Both the position numbers and the translations under genes were made by a program. The notes under the pieces were generated by a model, which was not told the DNA's origin, searched no databases, and saw only the letters and a list, made by a program, of their open reading frames with translations. DNA of 23,426 nt from a virus: the IMG/VR virus record IMGVR_UViG_3300013101_002680, positions 1 through 23,426 of that record; one strand, written 5' to 3'. Shown here in pieces: positions 1-8,255 of the stretch (position 1 is the first letter of the stretch; each line of letters starts with the position of its first letter).

Positions 1-425
1 TACTTAGTAAGATCAAAAGATTGAGTCTCTCCGTTAGCAACTTCAACTTCCATCTGTTTAGGACTGTCATCATCTAGCCATAGAGCCTTCAAAGGATACA
101 AACCTACAGAGAACGCACTCATAAATCCTTTTACATAGAGATCTTCGATTTCTTTACCTTCGTCTGAATCTGAAAATTCAAAATCAAACTCCACTGCATC
201 TTTATCTATTCTAATCGCATGAACCTTACCTACAGGAATATGCTGATAATTATGGATACGAAGCATCACAGGATTCTTTAAAAAGTTTTCTGTAACACAA
301 CCTTTAGGCAATAAAACCTCTCTGTCCCGATCTAACGCATCGGTAGAAGCGATAGCTGAATACAGCTTTGTATCGCCATCTGATTTTATTGCCCCTTTAA
401 ATTTAAACGGAGCAGAATATTTCAT
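1..425 (-). CDS. Prohead (capsid maturation) serine protease, HK97 type, C-terminus cut off by the window
   Basis: About 141 residues are visible, from the ATG at 425, and the frame is still open at the window edge. I read the N-terminal core of the HK97 gp4-like prohead protease family (peptidase S78). The sequence shows a DALDRDREVLLPKG segment near residue 30, NPVMLRIHNYQHIPVGKV with a candidate catalytic His58, and GFMSAFSVGLYP with a candidate catalytic Ser at 106 (or 103). In this family the protease trims the scaffold and the N-terminus of the major capsid protein during head maturation. The start has AAAGAGG seven bases upstream. It lies directly downstream of the portal gene in transcription order, the usual HK97-like order portal, protease, capsid. 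The scaffold and capsid genes would lie beyond position 1. Confidence 0.88.
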   Translation of the reverse strand, partial: MKYSAPFKFKGAIKSDGDTKLYSAIASTDALDRDREVLLPKGCVTENFLKNPVMLRIHNYQHIPVGKVHAIRIDKDAVEFDFEFSDSDEGKEIEDLYVKGFMSAFSVGLYPLKALWLDDDSPKQMEVEVANGETQSFDLTK

Positions 426-496
426 GAAACAACCTCTTTAAAGAGAAAGAAATTTTAGTTACACAATTATGTATACAAATCTTGCTAAGATACAAC

Positions 497-2437
497 CTAA
501 ATCCTTAAAAATTCTAAAGGTACAGTGGTGCAATTGCATCCTATAACATCTGATAAAGGTAATCCTTTTTGATGTGGATGATCTGCACCAATAGAAAAGA
601 ATTCTTTACCTAAATCTATTCTTTGTCCATGTAGAAGTTTATGACAGTCACCTTTAGAAACCCAAATTAGAGATTTTACACCTAAAAGTTGAAATGCTAA
701 ATGCCTCACTGTCTCTCTTATTGTATAGACTAAAGATGCAGCTAATACATCTATAGATGCTTTTAGTTTATTCCAAACAAAAGAATCCCCTTTTTCTAAT
801 GCATTTAAAACCTTTATAGGAATATCTCTGGATTCTTGTATTTGAGAATGTACTAAAGCTTTTAATTTTTTTAATGTTTTAAAAGATACATAAGATTTTA
901 TATCTTGAATAGTTTCAATCCTTCCTTGGTTCTCAACAGACTTCATAACCTTGACACTTGCTAAAATAGCTTCTTCGCCTACTTTAGAAAGCTCTCGACC
1001 TACTGTATCTTCCCATAAATTTGCCCATCTAAGCTGTTTTAATACAGAACCTTGATTTACAAAAGGAACTAATTTATCTACAAAATTTTGAATAGAGGTT
1101 TCTACCGTTGCAATAGAACCTTTCAACTCCTCAGATTCTAAAGTCGAATAAGCTTCCGCCCATTTCAAAAATCTATCTAAATCATTTACAACTAATGAAT
1201 TTGACTCTTCTTCAGGTTTTGGCTTAGGTTTGGGGGTAGCAACTGGTGTAGTAGCTGGTGCCGCAACCGGTGCAGCACTTGAAAGAGGTTTTAATTTAGC
1301 ACCTTTTTTAGAACCAGGATTAATAGCAATGTCAAGTTCTGGCGTATTTAAGATCACGGAAATCTGTTGTGCATCATACCCCATATCTTGGTAAGTCTTA
1401 GCAGCAGTAGCTAAATCTTTAGGATCATCTCGCATTCCTAAAACTTGTGAAGTGTCCCAAGCGCATGTAATTCCTGGAAATTCTCGATTTAATACATTTG
1501 TTTGTAATAAATCAGAAATTTTATTCATCCTTGGCAACAACGTATTTTCCCAAAAGATTTTACGTTGCTCTTTCACATTTGCATAATTAGCAAATTCAAA
1601 TATTCCTACTAACGCTGGAGGTACTCCATAAATTGAGGTTATCTCTTCTCTATTTAATTTTTTTCCTTGGACAAAGTCCACATCTTTTGGAGATACTTTT
1701 AAAGGTGTAACATCTATATTTCCTTGCAACAACAGTGCTCCATGACCTCCTTCTATCCCACTGTAATAATTTGATATCTCTTTCTTAATCTCTGTTTTTT
1801 GGTTTTTAGTAAGAGTTCCTTTTGCTTGTAAAAGCAAAGGGTTTTTCATCCCACTTTTAAAGAAAGAAGTATTCCAACCTGCAATATTAAATTCAGTTTC
1901 TATACTCAATCTTGCTGCAAGAAGAGGAGACATTCCACTATAAGGATCAGCAGGATTAAAATTTAAAATAGGCAAAACTTGTTGAACAGTATAGGTAAGG
2001 ATTGTTCCATTTGCTGTAATTTCTTTCCAACCTAATAATTTAGGAACTGCTGCATTGCTTAATATAGGTTTAAGGCCTATTCTATATTCTAAAGTAGTAA
2101 GTTGACCTTTTTTTCTTGAAAATACCCAAAAAATCTCACCTGAAATTCCTAAATAAGAAAATGTTTTATATAACAATTCTCTTAATGATGGAATTTCTGG
2201 CTCTTTAGGTGTTTGGAAAAGTTGATTAACAGGATGATCTGGATCAGTTATCCGATTACTTGCTTCTTGAGAAGACCCTTCATAAAAATACAAAGCAGCA
2301 CTGGAAGCAGTAGAAGCAGTGATATTTACACAGGAATACACCCATGCAATCCGTTGATAACTCTGACTAAGAGAGAAGTTCTTTAAACCTTCTGAACCTG
2401 AATTAGTTAGCCAATCGCTAAAACTGAAAACTCTCAT
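497..2437 (-). CDS. Phage portal protein fused to a C-terminal MuF-like head morphogenesis domain
   Basis: 646 residues. Residues about 10-375 resemble the HK97-type portal family: an N-terminal helix region with VYSCVNITA, LYKTFSYLGISGEIFWVF, then YGVPPALVGIFEFANYANVKEQ followed by FWENTLLPRMNKI. The portal is the dodecameric ring at one head vertex through which DNA enters and leaves. Residues about 384-413 are a proline/alanine/threonine-rich linker with a PKPKPKP run. The rest is mostly helical and ends (590-640) with W592, D597-C598, LHGQ at 602-605, a His-Pro pair and GCNC at 633-636. That layout matches the C-terminal motif of Mu gpF / SPP1 gp7-like minor head proteins. A typical HK97 portal is about 400 residues, so the extra 240 fit a natural fusion. 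Genes for terminase (upstream) and protease (downstream) support the call. The stop codon is TAG. Confidence 0.9.
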   Translation of the reverse strand: MRVFSFSDWLTNSGSEGLKNFSLSQSYQRIAWVYSCVNITASTASSAALYFYEGSSQEASNRITDPDHPVNQLFQTPKEPEIPSLRELLYKTFSYLGISGEIFWVFSRKKGQLTTLEYRIGLKPILSNAAVPKLLGWKEITANGTILTYTVQQVLPILNFNPADPYSGMSPLLAARLSIETEFNIAGWNTSFFKSGMKNPLLLQAKGTLTKNQKTEIKKEISNYYSGIEGGHGALLLQGNIDVTPLKVSPKDVDFVQGKKLNREEITSIYGVPPALVGIFEFANYANVKEQRKIFWENTLLPRMNKISDLLQTNVLNREFPGITCAWDTSQVLGMRDDPKDLATAAKTYQDMGYDAQQISVILNTPELDIAINPGSKKGAKLKPLSSAAPVAAPATTPVATPKPKPKPEEESNSLVVNDLDRFLKWAEAYSTLESEELKGSIATVETSIQNFVDKLVPFVNQGSVLKQLRWANLWEDTVGRELSKVGEEAILASVKVMKSVENQGRIETIQDIKSYVSFKTLKKLKALVHSQIQESRDIPIKVLNALEKGDSFVWNKLKASIDVLAASLVYTIRETVRHLAFQLLGVKSLIWVSKGDCHKLLHGQRIDLGKEFFSIGADHPHQKGLPLSDVIGCNCTTVPLEFLRI

Positions 2438-2504
2438 AAAATTAAAATTAGCATCATCTAGATTTATTTACAAGAATTGTATAACAATCAAATAATTTTG
2501 ACAA

Positions 2505-5207
2505 TTAAAAATCCACAGAATGAAAACTAGGATCGTCTATATCTACTTCTGTGCCCATAAAAGATAACCAATCCTCATCTGACATTACTTTTTCATCTTC
2601 TTTTTCTGCTTTCAAAAATTCTACATTTGCAGGACCTCCTCCAGGCTCTTCATAAGCCATTACTAAAGCATCCCAATAATCAGGTGATCTTCCTAATTCT
2701 TTCTTAATTTCTTCTTTAGGCTGTAAAAGAATTTTACCTGCAGATGTGATCTTATATTTTGTAATCTGTAGATCACCTTTTAAGTTTTCCAATAAATCTG
2801 GTACTTTGCGTTCTAATCTAGCTAATCCTATAAATCCTTCTTCAAATCTTTTTCTTAATGCCCAAGCCATTTCTGCACGGACATTACTAAAACGTTCTTT
2901 ATCTACAACTACCTTTGTTTCAGAATTATTAATAGGAAGCACAGGCAAATCTTGTTCTGCTAACCTATCATAAACACCTGCTCCTAAACCTATTATATCT
3001 ATTTTAATAGTACGAACTACCTTTCGATACTTTCTTTCTAAATAACGAATATATTCAATTGTTTCACCTGCAACCTGCATAGTATCGTTGCCAGTTACAC
3101 GTTTCATCTCTAATGCAGCAGATCCGCATCTTACAAACCAAACCGTAGAATCAAGTCCTGATCTGGCAACATCAAGACCTATTTCTAACGCATCATCATC
3201 TAATTCTCCATCCTTGTCGTATGCATGAATTAAAAATTGGTAAGGAAGCACTACCATTTGCACACTAGGTACAAATTCACCTTTTACAAAAATTCTGTAT
3301 AAAGGATCGTCTTCTCCCCAAGCTTTCCTACGTTTCTCTACCCAATCATACGCGACTAATCCAGGATAGATGTTTCTACCTGCTACAACATTTGGAGATT
3401 CTTCAGCACCAATATGAATAATATTCCAAGTGCCATACTTAGATTTCCTTTCTGGCATACAAATATCTGCTAAAGGACAATCTGATATTGCGGTATTACT
3501 AATAGCTAACCAACGACAATTTTCAGAAGTCATTAAACCTTCCGCAGCTTCCCAAAACATCTTAGGCAAACCACCTGCTTGGTCAAATATAACAAGCTGA
3601 TTAGGAGAATGGTACCCAGTAAACATATCCATGTTTCCTTCTTCGGTACTAAATCCTATTGCAAATTGATCGTCATTTAATTTTAAAGATAACTGTAAGG
3701 GGTCTCCTCCTAATTTAACCTTTGCTTGAGAATGTGCAGTTCTTATTTCTGACCAAAGTAAATCGCGTACTTGACGAGAAGTAGGAGCAGTAGAAATTAC
3801 CTTTGCACCTGGAAAGTTGTATAAAAACCATAAAGCAATACGAGCTGCAAGCCAAGTATTATGTTCTACAAAAGTAGTAAGATACGTATGGTATTTAGGA
3901 ACCGAAATAGCTACTGTTTTTCTTGGACCTATATATTCAATGTCTTTTATTCTGACCCAAATATACTCTTCGGAAGGCAAAGACATTTGTGTCCATCTTC
4001 TTGGAGCTATTAGTTTTCTTCCTCTAGCAACTTTTAAACATTGTTCTACTGCAACTTCTTTTCCATAAATACCTATTACTTTAGAAAATCTTTCCATACT
4101 TTCTAAAGTTTTACAACCCCAACAACACGCAGTTAAAAACTCAGATTTAAAACCTCTTTCTTTGCCACTAAAAGTTCTACAAGCTTTAAAACCCCGAATA
4201 CCTAATCTAAGCATTGCAAGCTCTACATCTTCTATTAATTCTTTAGAAGCACTTGTTATAGCAATTTCTGTACTTCTTCTTACTTTCCCTTGTTTATTGA
4301 TTTTTATACTAGAAGATGCCCATCCATCACAAGCAAAATACCTATTAAGAAATAAAGCCAATTGCGAATTAGGTAAAGTCCATACCCAATCAGGAAAAGA
4401 TTTAACTTTTGCAGTTTTACCTAAAAGCTTCCATTCCCTTACTAAATTTAAAATTGGATTATTTGAAGTACCTCCTTTTTTAACATGTTTTGGACCTGTA
4501 ACTCTAAAAGTTAAAGGATCTCCTTTCATAGGAACACAAATGCCACCTAATCTTTCTACAACTTCTACAAATTCTTGTTTTGCAGGACCTTCTTGTTGAG
4601 TAAAAGTTACTCCTCCTGTAGTGCCTCCATCTCCTATCAAATAACCAGCTAATTTTACTTCATCGTCACTTTTTGGAATCTGACCTTCAATTTTTAAAAT
4701 TTTAGGTAAAAGAACAGCATCTCCTATTTTTAAATTTTCTATCTTTCTAAAACCTGGATCTGATAGTCTCGTAGTAGCTTTATTTTTTGTAAGAGTTGCT
4801 GCATACAAAGGATGGTTTCCAGTTCTAGTAACTCTGCTTCCACCTGCGGCAGTGACTTGGTATACAGGTTTAACTCCATTATCAGTAGCCCAAGCTAATG
4901 AAGGTACTTGCTTTCCTGTCTTTTCATCAAATGCAATTATACCAAACTGTGTACCTATCAATGTGTCCGCTAACACCACACGCCCATCAGATAAAGGTAC
5001 TTTCTCGTTATAAATTAAACATTTTCCTACACCAAAAGATGCAGGAACAGCCGTCCTTTCATGATCTACTATAGATTGACAAATATCTTCCTGCTTGGAC
5101 CAAAGATCCCCGCCTAAAACTTCTCTAATCCACCAAGCAGGATTTTTTTGAGCTTTTTGAATGATGGTTCCACGCCAATCAGAACCTTTTATAGATATTC
5201 TACTCAT
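2505..5207 (-). CDS. terL: Terminase large subunit (TerL) precursor carrying an in-frame intein
   Basis: The precursor is 900 residues. Removing residues 63-450 leaves a 512-residue terminase, a normal TerL length. The ATPase half has a P-loop ASFGVGK/T completed only after splicing (residues 56-62 plus T451), a Walker B region LVIFDQAGG with D542, and a coupling motif AISNT near 568-572. The nuclease half is RNase H-like with acidic residues D679 (GLDVARSG), D737 (IKIDIIG) and D843/D846 (SPDYWDAL). TerL is the motor that pumps DNA through the portal and the nuclease that cuts concatemers. It overlaps the small terminase gene by four bases (ATGA) and is followed by the portal gene. One oddity is DQA where most relatives have DEA, so the position of the catalytic glutamate is filled by Gln543. 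Confidence 0.95.
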   Translation of the reverse strand: MSRISIKGSDWRGTIIQKAQKNPAWWIREVLGGDLWSKQEDICQSIVDHERTAVPASFGVGKCLIYNEKVPLSDGRVVLADTLIGTQFGIIAFDEKTGKQVPSLAWATDNGVKPVYQVTAAGGSRVTRTGNHPLYAATLTKNKATTRLSDPGFRKIENLKIGDAVLLPKILKIEGQIPKSDDEVKLAGYLIGDGGTTGGVTFTQQEGPAKQEFVEVVERLGGICVPMKGDPLTFRVTGPKHVKKGGTSNNPILNLVREWKLLGKTAKVKSFPDWVWTLPNSQLALFLNRYFACDGWASSSIKINKQGKVRRSTEIAITSASKELIEDVELAMLRLGIRGFKACRTFSGKERGFKSEFLTACCWGCKTLESMERFSKVIGIYGKEVAVEQCLKVARGRKLIAPRRWTQMSLPSEEYIWVRIKDIEYIGPRKTVAISVPKYHTYLTTFVEHNTWLAARIALWFLYNFPGAKVISTAPTSRQVRDLLWSEIRTAHSQAKVKLGGDPLQLSLKLNDDQFAIGFSTEEGNMDMFTGYHSPNQLVIFDQAGGLPKMFWEAAEGLMTSENCRWLAISNTAISDCPLADICMPERKSKYGTWNIIHIGAEESPNVVAGRNIYPGLVAYDWVEKRRKAWGEDDPLYRIFVKGEFVPSVQMVVLPYQFLIHAYDKDGELDDDALEIGLDVARSGLDSTVWFVRCGSAALEMKRVTGNDTMQVAGETIEYIRYLERKYRKVVRTIKIDIIGLGAGVYDRLAEQDLPVLPINNSETKVVVDKERFSNVRAEMAWALRKRFEEGFIGLARLERKVPDLLENLKGDLQITKYKITSAGKILLQPKEEIKKELGRSPDYWDALVMAYEEPGGGPANVEFLKAEKEDEKVMSDEDWLSFMGTEVDIDDPSFHSVDF
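3858..5021 (-). mobile_element. Intein with LAGLIDADG homing endonuclease, inserted in the TerL Walker A loop
   Basis: 388 residues (63-450 of the precursor). It starts with Cys63 right after GVGK and ends with Glu-His-Asn (448-450), followed by Thr451 as the first C-extein residue. Block A is CLIYNEKVPLSDG. Block B holds the TxxH motif TGNH (129-132). Block F/G is VAISVPKYHTY...VEHN, with the penultimate His and terminal Asn needed for Asn cyclisation. The two LAGLIDADG helices are LAGYLIGDGG (186-195, acid D193) and LALFLNRYFACDGW (283-296, acid D294). All splicing and nuclease residues I can check are present, so the element looks active for protein splicing and probably for homing into intein-free alleles. 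Insertion between the P-loop Lys and Thr/Ser puts it at the most conserved site of the gene, a common intein habit. Confidence 0.94.
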
Positions 5208-5722
5208 TCTTGATGTTCTATAACATCTTTATCAGAAGCAGACACTAATAAATCTGCCCAAGATGTAGGAGCATCCGAATTATTCCCTTCCACAGCTCTT
5301 GTCATTGCAAGACTATTAGCTCTTACTAAAGACTCATACGCATTTGCAAGATTTCTAAAATCCTGTACATCCTTAATATGAAAAGGTAACCCTAACGAAC
5401 AAGTTTCCATTTCCCCTAAAAGATTCTCCATTTGTCTTACTAACCTATTTCTTATGTCTCTTGATTTATTTTTATAATAAGTTTCAAAAGATTTATCTAA
5501 ATCCTTATTTCTGTCAGCAATCTTTTCATCCCATCCAAAAGCATCTGCCCATTGTTTTAAAAGATCAAAATTTATACCTGTTCTACTAGATAAAGTAATC
5601 AAAGACCTATCAGGTCCTAAATCAAAATAGTACTCAAATACTTTATCTATTTTCTCGACTCTTGATTCAACCTGAGGCTTGGGGGTTCTCTTAGAAACAC
5701 GCCTTTTAATTTCTTTTTGCAT
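5204..5722 (-). CDS. terS: Probable terminase small subunit (TerS)
   Basis: 172 residues. The position directly upstream of terL with a four-base ATGA overlap is the classical TerS position. After a basic tail (KRRVSKRTPKP), residues about 24-70 (KVFEYYFDLGPDRSLITLSS, then TGINFDLLKQWADAFGWDEK) look like a homeodomain-like helix-turn-helix of the kind seen in many small terminases, which recognises the packaging site. The following helices with YYKNKSRDIRNRLVRQMENL suit an oligomerisation core. A good ribosome-binding site (GGAAG, seven bases before the ATG) supports this start, even though it overlaps the end of the upstream gene by 76 bases in another frame. The call rests on context plus the HTH, not on a strong sequence signature. 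Confidence 0.78.
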   Translation of the reverse strand: MQKEIKRRVSKRTPKPQVESRVEKIDKVFEYYFDLGPDRSLITLSSRTGINFDLLKQWADAFGWDEKIADRNKDLDKSFETYYKNKSRDIRNRLVRQMENLLGEMETCSLGLPFHIKDVQDFRNLANAYESLVRANSLAMTRAVEGNNSDAPTSWADLLVSASDKDVIEHQE

Positions 5723-6357
5723 CTTTTCACTTCCATAACTGATTTCTTTACATAACCTTTATAAATAGCTAACAAGTCCCTAGTACTTAGTTTCTTTAAA
5801 TCTTTTTTTATTCTTTTCTCTAAATAACTTCCTAATAAAGGATCATATTGCTTTGCAAAATCTATACTTACTTCCAATGTGTTAGACCTTAATAATTGTG
5901 CATACCATTTAGACAAAAATACATGGCCATCCCTTTCATTTGTAGTAACAGGATCTCTGTAAGGGTCACTATCCCTGATAATTATTAAAGTGTCCAATAA
6001 TGTTACCCTATCCTGTAGCCTATACAGCTTGTTGTATGTACTTAACGCCACTTTTTGAATATACACAAACCAAAATCTATAAGGATTTAAAAAATGTTCA
6101 TGTGCCTTTAAATTCAAAAATAGATGTAAAGCACCTTCTTCTGCTGTATTTTCTATCTCTTCCTTATAATCATCTCCTTTTTTAAACAAAAGATAACTTT
6201 CTAACAAAACTCTAAATCTGATTAAAATTTTTACTACATCTTTATTTTGTTCTTTGCACAGATCATTCAAGTCCATCAAAGTCACGTGAATTTTCAAGTT
6301 GAGGAAAGTCGTTTCCTTGGTGAGGTATTTCGGAACCTGTAAATTTTTGGACTCCAT
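5647..6357 (-). CDS. Unknown protein upstream of the terminase genes
   Basis: 236 residues, not recognised. It is rich in Leu, Lys and Tyr and looks all-helical, with a strongly basic C-terminus (GYVKKSVMEVKRCKKKLKGV). It overlaps the small terminase by 76 bases and the upstream 130-residue gene by 95 bases. Both are longer than other overlaps here, so the start is uncertain. The ATG at 6357 has AGGA seven bases upstream. A later ATG at 6276 (MDLNDLCKEQ) would cut the upstream overlap to 14 bases but has no visible ribosome-binding site. Its position suggests a packaging or late-gene accessory role, which is inference only. Confidence 0.7.
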   Translation of the reverse strand: MESKNLQVPKYLTKETTFLNLKIHVTLMDLNDLCKEQNKDVVKILIRFRVLLESYLLFKKGDDYKEEIENTAEEGALHLFLNLKAHEHFLNPYRFWFVYIQKVALSTYNKLYRLQDRVTLLDTLIIIRDSDPYRDPVTTNERDGHVFLSKWYAQLLRSNTLEVSIDFAKQYDPLLGSYLEKRIKKDLKKLSTRDLLAIYKGYVKKSVMEVKRCKKKLKGVFLREPPSLRLNQESRK

Positions 6358-6655
6358 CTAATAATCCTACGACACTTCTGATGTTCATAAATAAAGTACC
6401 GAACTGTACAAGATTCCTAATTGTAGTATTAGAAGTTCTAGAAAGTAATTCTGCTAATGCAATTTGTTGGTTGACTTCCATTTGTGCAATTCTATCAGGA
6501 TCCAACAAAGCTTCTTCAACCATACCCATAGCTCGATTTACTTTTTCTAATCTGTTTACTTCGGTGTGGGCTTGTTCAAATAACGCGCTATAAGTTCTTT
6601 CAAAAGCACTTACCGCATTACCTGCAAATTCAGGAGCTTTGATATTATTAGGCAT
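6263..6655 (-). CDS. Unknown helical protein, first gene of the packaging block
   Basis: 130 residues, not recognised. It is predicted mostly helical by composition (EVNRLEKVNRAMGMVEEALL; EVNQQIALAELLSRTSN) with an acidic C-terminus. It follows a promoter-like element at 6686-6714 and a 67-base gap, so it probably opens the transcription unit that runs into terS, terL and portal. A segment FGTLFMNIRSVVGLLDG near the middle is hydrophobic but too short and too polar to be a confident membrane helix. Confidence 0.75.
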   Translation of the reverse strand: MPNNIKAPEFAGNAVSAFERTYSALFEQAHTEVNRLEKVNRAMGMVEEALLDPDRIAQMEVNQQIALAELLSRTSNTTIRNLVQFGTLFMNIRSVVGLLDGVQKFTGSEIPHQGNDFPQLENSRDFDGLE

Positions 6656-6685
6656 TAGATTCTCTAGTTTCTAGTTTATATAGAA

Positions 6686-6714
6686 ACTATAAATCCAACT
6701 AAGGAAAACTACAA
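6686..6714 (-). promoter_or_regulatory. Candidate sigma70-like promoter for the packaging/head genes
   Basis: Read on the minus strand: -35 TTGTAG (6709-6714), a 17-base spacer, and -10 TATAGT (6686-6691). It sits in the only sizeable gap (6656-6722) between the metabolism genes and the packaging genes. The octamer TTGTAGTT recurs in the candidate minus-strand promoter at 16897-16926. The gap also has an inverted repeat, TAGTTTCT (6665-6672) with AGAAACTA (6682-6689), overlapping the -10 and start region, which could be an operator or a small hairpin. Confidence 0.45.
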
Positions 6715-6722
6715 GAGTGATT

Positions 6723-7148
6723 TTATTTTTTAGATTTAAATTCTAATTTAAGCATTTCTAAATGATTTAAGTGAATTTTTATAACTTCCCCTATTTCACT
6801 TACAACAGAGTTCATAAATTTTCCTTTACTGCCAGGTTTAAAATAACCACCTTTAGGGTCAAACACAGATTGCAATTCTTCTATTAAAAAATTAACTTCT
6901 CCACCTTTTCTAAAAACAGCAGAAATAATTCTTGTTAAAGATACAATCCATTGAAAATGTTCCATGTTTTTAGAATTAATAAATATTTCAAAAGGTCTTC
7001 TATTTTCAAACTCTGTACCTTCATTTAATACAATATCATTTATTGTAATGTACATCGCATGATCATCCATGGGAGTTGAAATTTTATAAGTTCTTCCATT
7101 CAAAATTTCAGGACGTTGAATCCCTTCATTCATTCTAATTTTTTCCAT
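6723..7148 (-). CDS. NrdJb-like protein (TSCPD-associated region of class II ribonucleotide reductase)
   Basis: 141 residues. The order RPEILNGRTYKI, AMYITINDIV, RRPFEIFINSKNMEHFQW, TRIISAVFRKGGEV, EELQSVFDPKGGYF and EIGEVIKIHL closely follows the conserved core of the C-terminal part of B12-dependent ribonucleotide reductase, which in split enzymes is a separate subunit called NrdJb. That enzyme makes deoxyribonucleotides. No large reductase subunit is visible in this window, and the protein has no cysteine, so it lacks the zinc-ribbon tail. It overlaps the thymidylate kinase gene by 14 bases and has AAGGA six bases before its ATG. A role with a host or distant phage NrdJ subunit is inferred. 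Confidence 0.82.
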   Translation of the reverse strand: MEKIRMNEGIQRPEILNGRTYKISTPMDDHAMYITINDIVLNEGTEFENRRPFEIFINSKNMEHFQWIVSLTRIISAVFRKGGEVNFLIEELQSVFDPKGGYFKPGSKGKFMNSVVSEIGEVIKIHLNHLEMLKLEFKSKK

Positions 7149-7782
7149 TGGTTTTCCTTATAAAAATTTCTAATTCTTTCAAAACTTGTTGAAACACAGT
7201 TTTTTTAGATTTAGTAGCATCTATCAATCTATGTGTAAATAAAGATTGTGCTCTAGATAAATAAATTGCACGAGTTCTTTCATAAAATTCATATAGTCTA
7301 GCGTGAAAGTTGTCAGTTTCTGTAGCTCTTAATAACCCTTCTTTAATTGGCACATCTAACACAAACACTAAATCAGGACGAAAATTTCCTTGCACAACTA
7401 ATTCTAAGGTTTGGACAACACTCATATTTAATTCACCTCCTCCTCCTTGATATGCATAAGAAGAATCTGTAAATCTATCAGATACTACCCAACTACCTTG
7501 ACTTAATGCAGGATAAATAACTTCTTCTAAATGTTGAATTCTTGCAGCAAACATCAAAAGAAGTTCTGTAGAAGGAAAGATCTCAAGTTCTGAATATAAT
7601 AGATGTGTTCTTAAGGCTTCTCCTAATTTAGTGCCTCCTGGTTCTCTAGTAACAACTACATGAATATCCTTCTTATTAAGAAATTTTTTTATCTCTTGCA
7701 ATACGGAAGTTTTCCCCGCACCATCTATCCCTTCTAGTACAATAAATTTTCCTGATTTATTTTGAACATTAGCAAATTCCAT
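7135..7782 (-). CDS. tmk: Thymidylate kinase (dTMP to dTDP)
   Basis: 215 residues, the usual length. The P-loop is FIVLEGIDGAGKTS (residues 13-26), followed by REPGGT (46-51), a base-binding helix around FAARIQHL, the DR motif in SDRFTDSSYAYQGGG (101-115) and VFVLDVP near 145. A lid-region RLYEFYERTRAIY follows. These are the standard dTMP kinase landmarks. The enzyme supplies dTTP for phage DNA. Its start overlaps the dUTPase stop by one base (TAATG), and its end overlaps the NrdJb-like gene by 14 bases. With dUTPase this makes the dUTP to dUMP and dTMP to dTDP steps. No thymidylate synthase is seen in the window. Confidence 0.95.
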   Translation of the reverse strand: MEFANVQNKSGKFIVLEGIDGAGKTSVLQEIKKFLNKKDIHVVVTREPGGTKLGEALRTHLLYSELEIFPSTELLLMFAARIQHLEEVIYPALSQGSWVVSDRFTDSSYAYQGGGGELNMSVVQTLELVVQGNFRPDLVFVLDVPIKEGLLRATETDNFHARLYEFYERTRAIYLSRAQSLFTHRLIDATKSKKTVFQQVLKELEIFIRKTNGKN

Positions 7783-8255
7783 TATGATCTACCTGTAGAA
7801 CCAAAACCACCTACACTTCTTTCAGATTCTACAAATTCTGTAACTATTTTAAAATCTACTTGTGCAACAGGAACAAAAACCATTTGTGCAATTCTATCTC
7901 CTGGACGAATTGCATACACGCCTGATGCTCCTGATTCATTCCGATTCCAACAAGACACAAAAACAGTGCCTTGATATGAAGAATCAATAAGACCAACTAA
8001 ATTACCTAAAACAATTCCATTTTTATGACCTAACCCAGATCTAGGAAGTAACAAAGCTGATAAATTTTCGTCATTTATATGAATTGAAATACCCGTAGAA
8101 ATTAAAATCGTCTCTCCAGGCCATATATTTACATCTTCTTTAATACAAGCTCTTAAATCCAATCCTGCGGAACCTAGTGTTGCATATTCAGGTATTCCCC
8201 ATTCATGCAACCTAGCATCTAAAATCTTTAATTCCACACAAGGTTTTTCATTCAT
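7782..8255 (-). CDS. dut: dUTP pyrophosphatase (trimeric dUTPase)
   Basis: 157 residues from the ATG at 8255. A TTG two codons further upstream (8261) is the alternative. All five trimeric dUTPase motifs are present in order: [41 protein letters not shown] and the C-terminal [12 protein letters not shown]. It hydrolyses dUTP to dUMP, keeping uracil out of DNA and supplying dUMP for thymidylate. The AGGA ten bases upstream of the ATG is somewhat distant. The gene overlaps the unknown gene before it by eight bases and is coupled to tmk by TAATG. Confidence 0.96.
   Translation of the reverse strand: MNEKPCVELKILDARLHEWGIPEYATLGSAGLDLRACIKEDVNIWPGETILISTGISIHINDENLSALLLPRSGLGHKNGIVLGNLVGLIDSSYQGTVFVSCWNRNESGASGVYAIRPGDRIAQMVFVPVAQVDFKIVTEFVESERSVGGFGSTGRS

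Noticed and set aside
434-445. Palindrome CTCTTTAAAGAG before the protease gene as an operator
   Set aside because: It contains the protease ribosome-binding site (AAAGAGG), and a 12-base AT-rich palindrome can arise by chance.
3817-4599. Plus-strand ORFs of 83 and 145 codons inside the terminase/intein gene
   Set aside because: They lie wholly antisense to a well-supported coding region and have no recognisable motifs or coupled neighbours.
7762-7974. Plus-strand 70-codon ORF in the dUTPase region
   Set aside because: It is antisense to dut and tmk, both identified by full motif sets.
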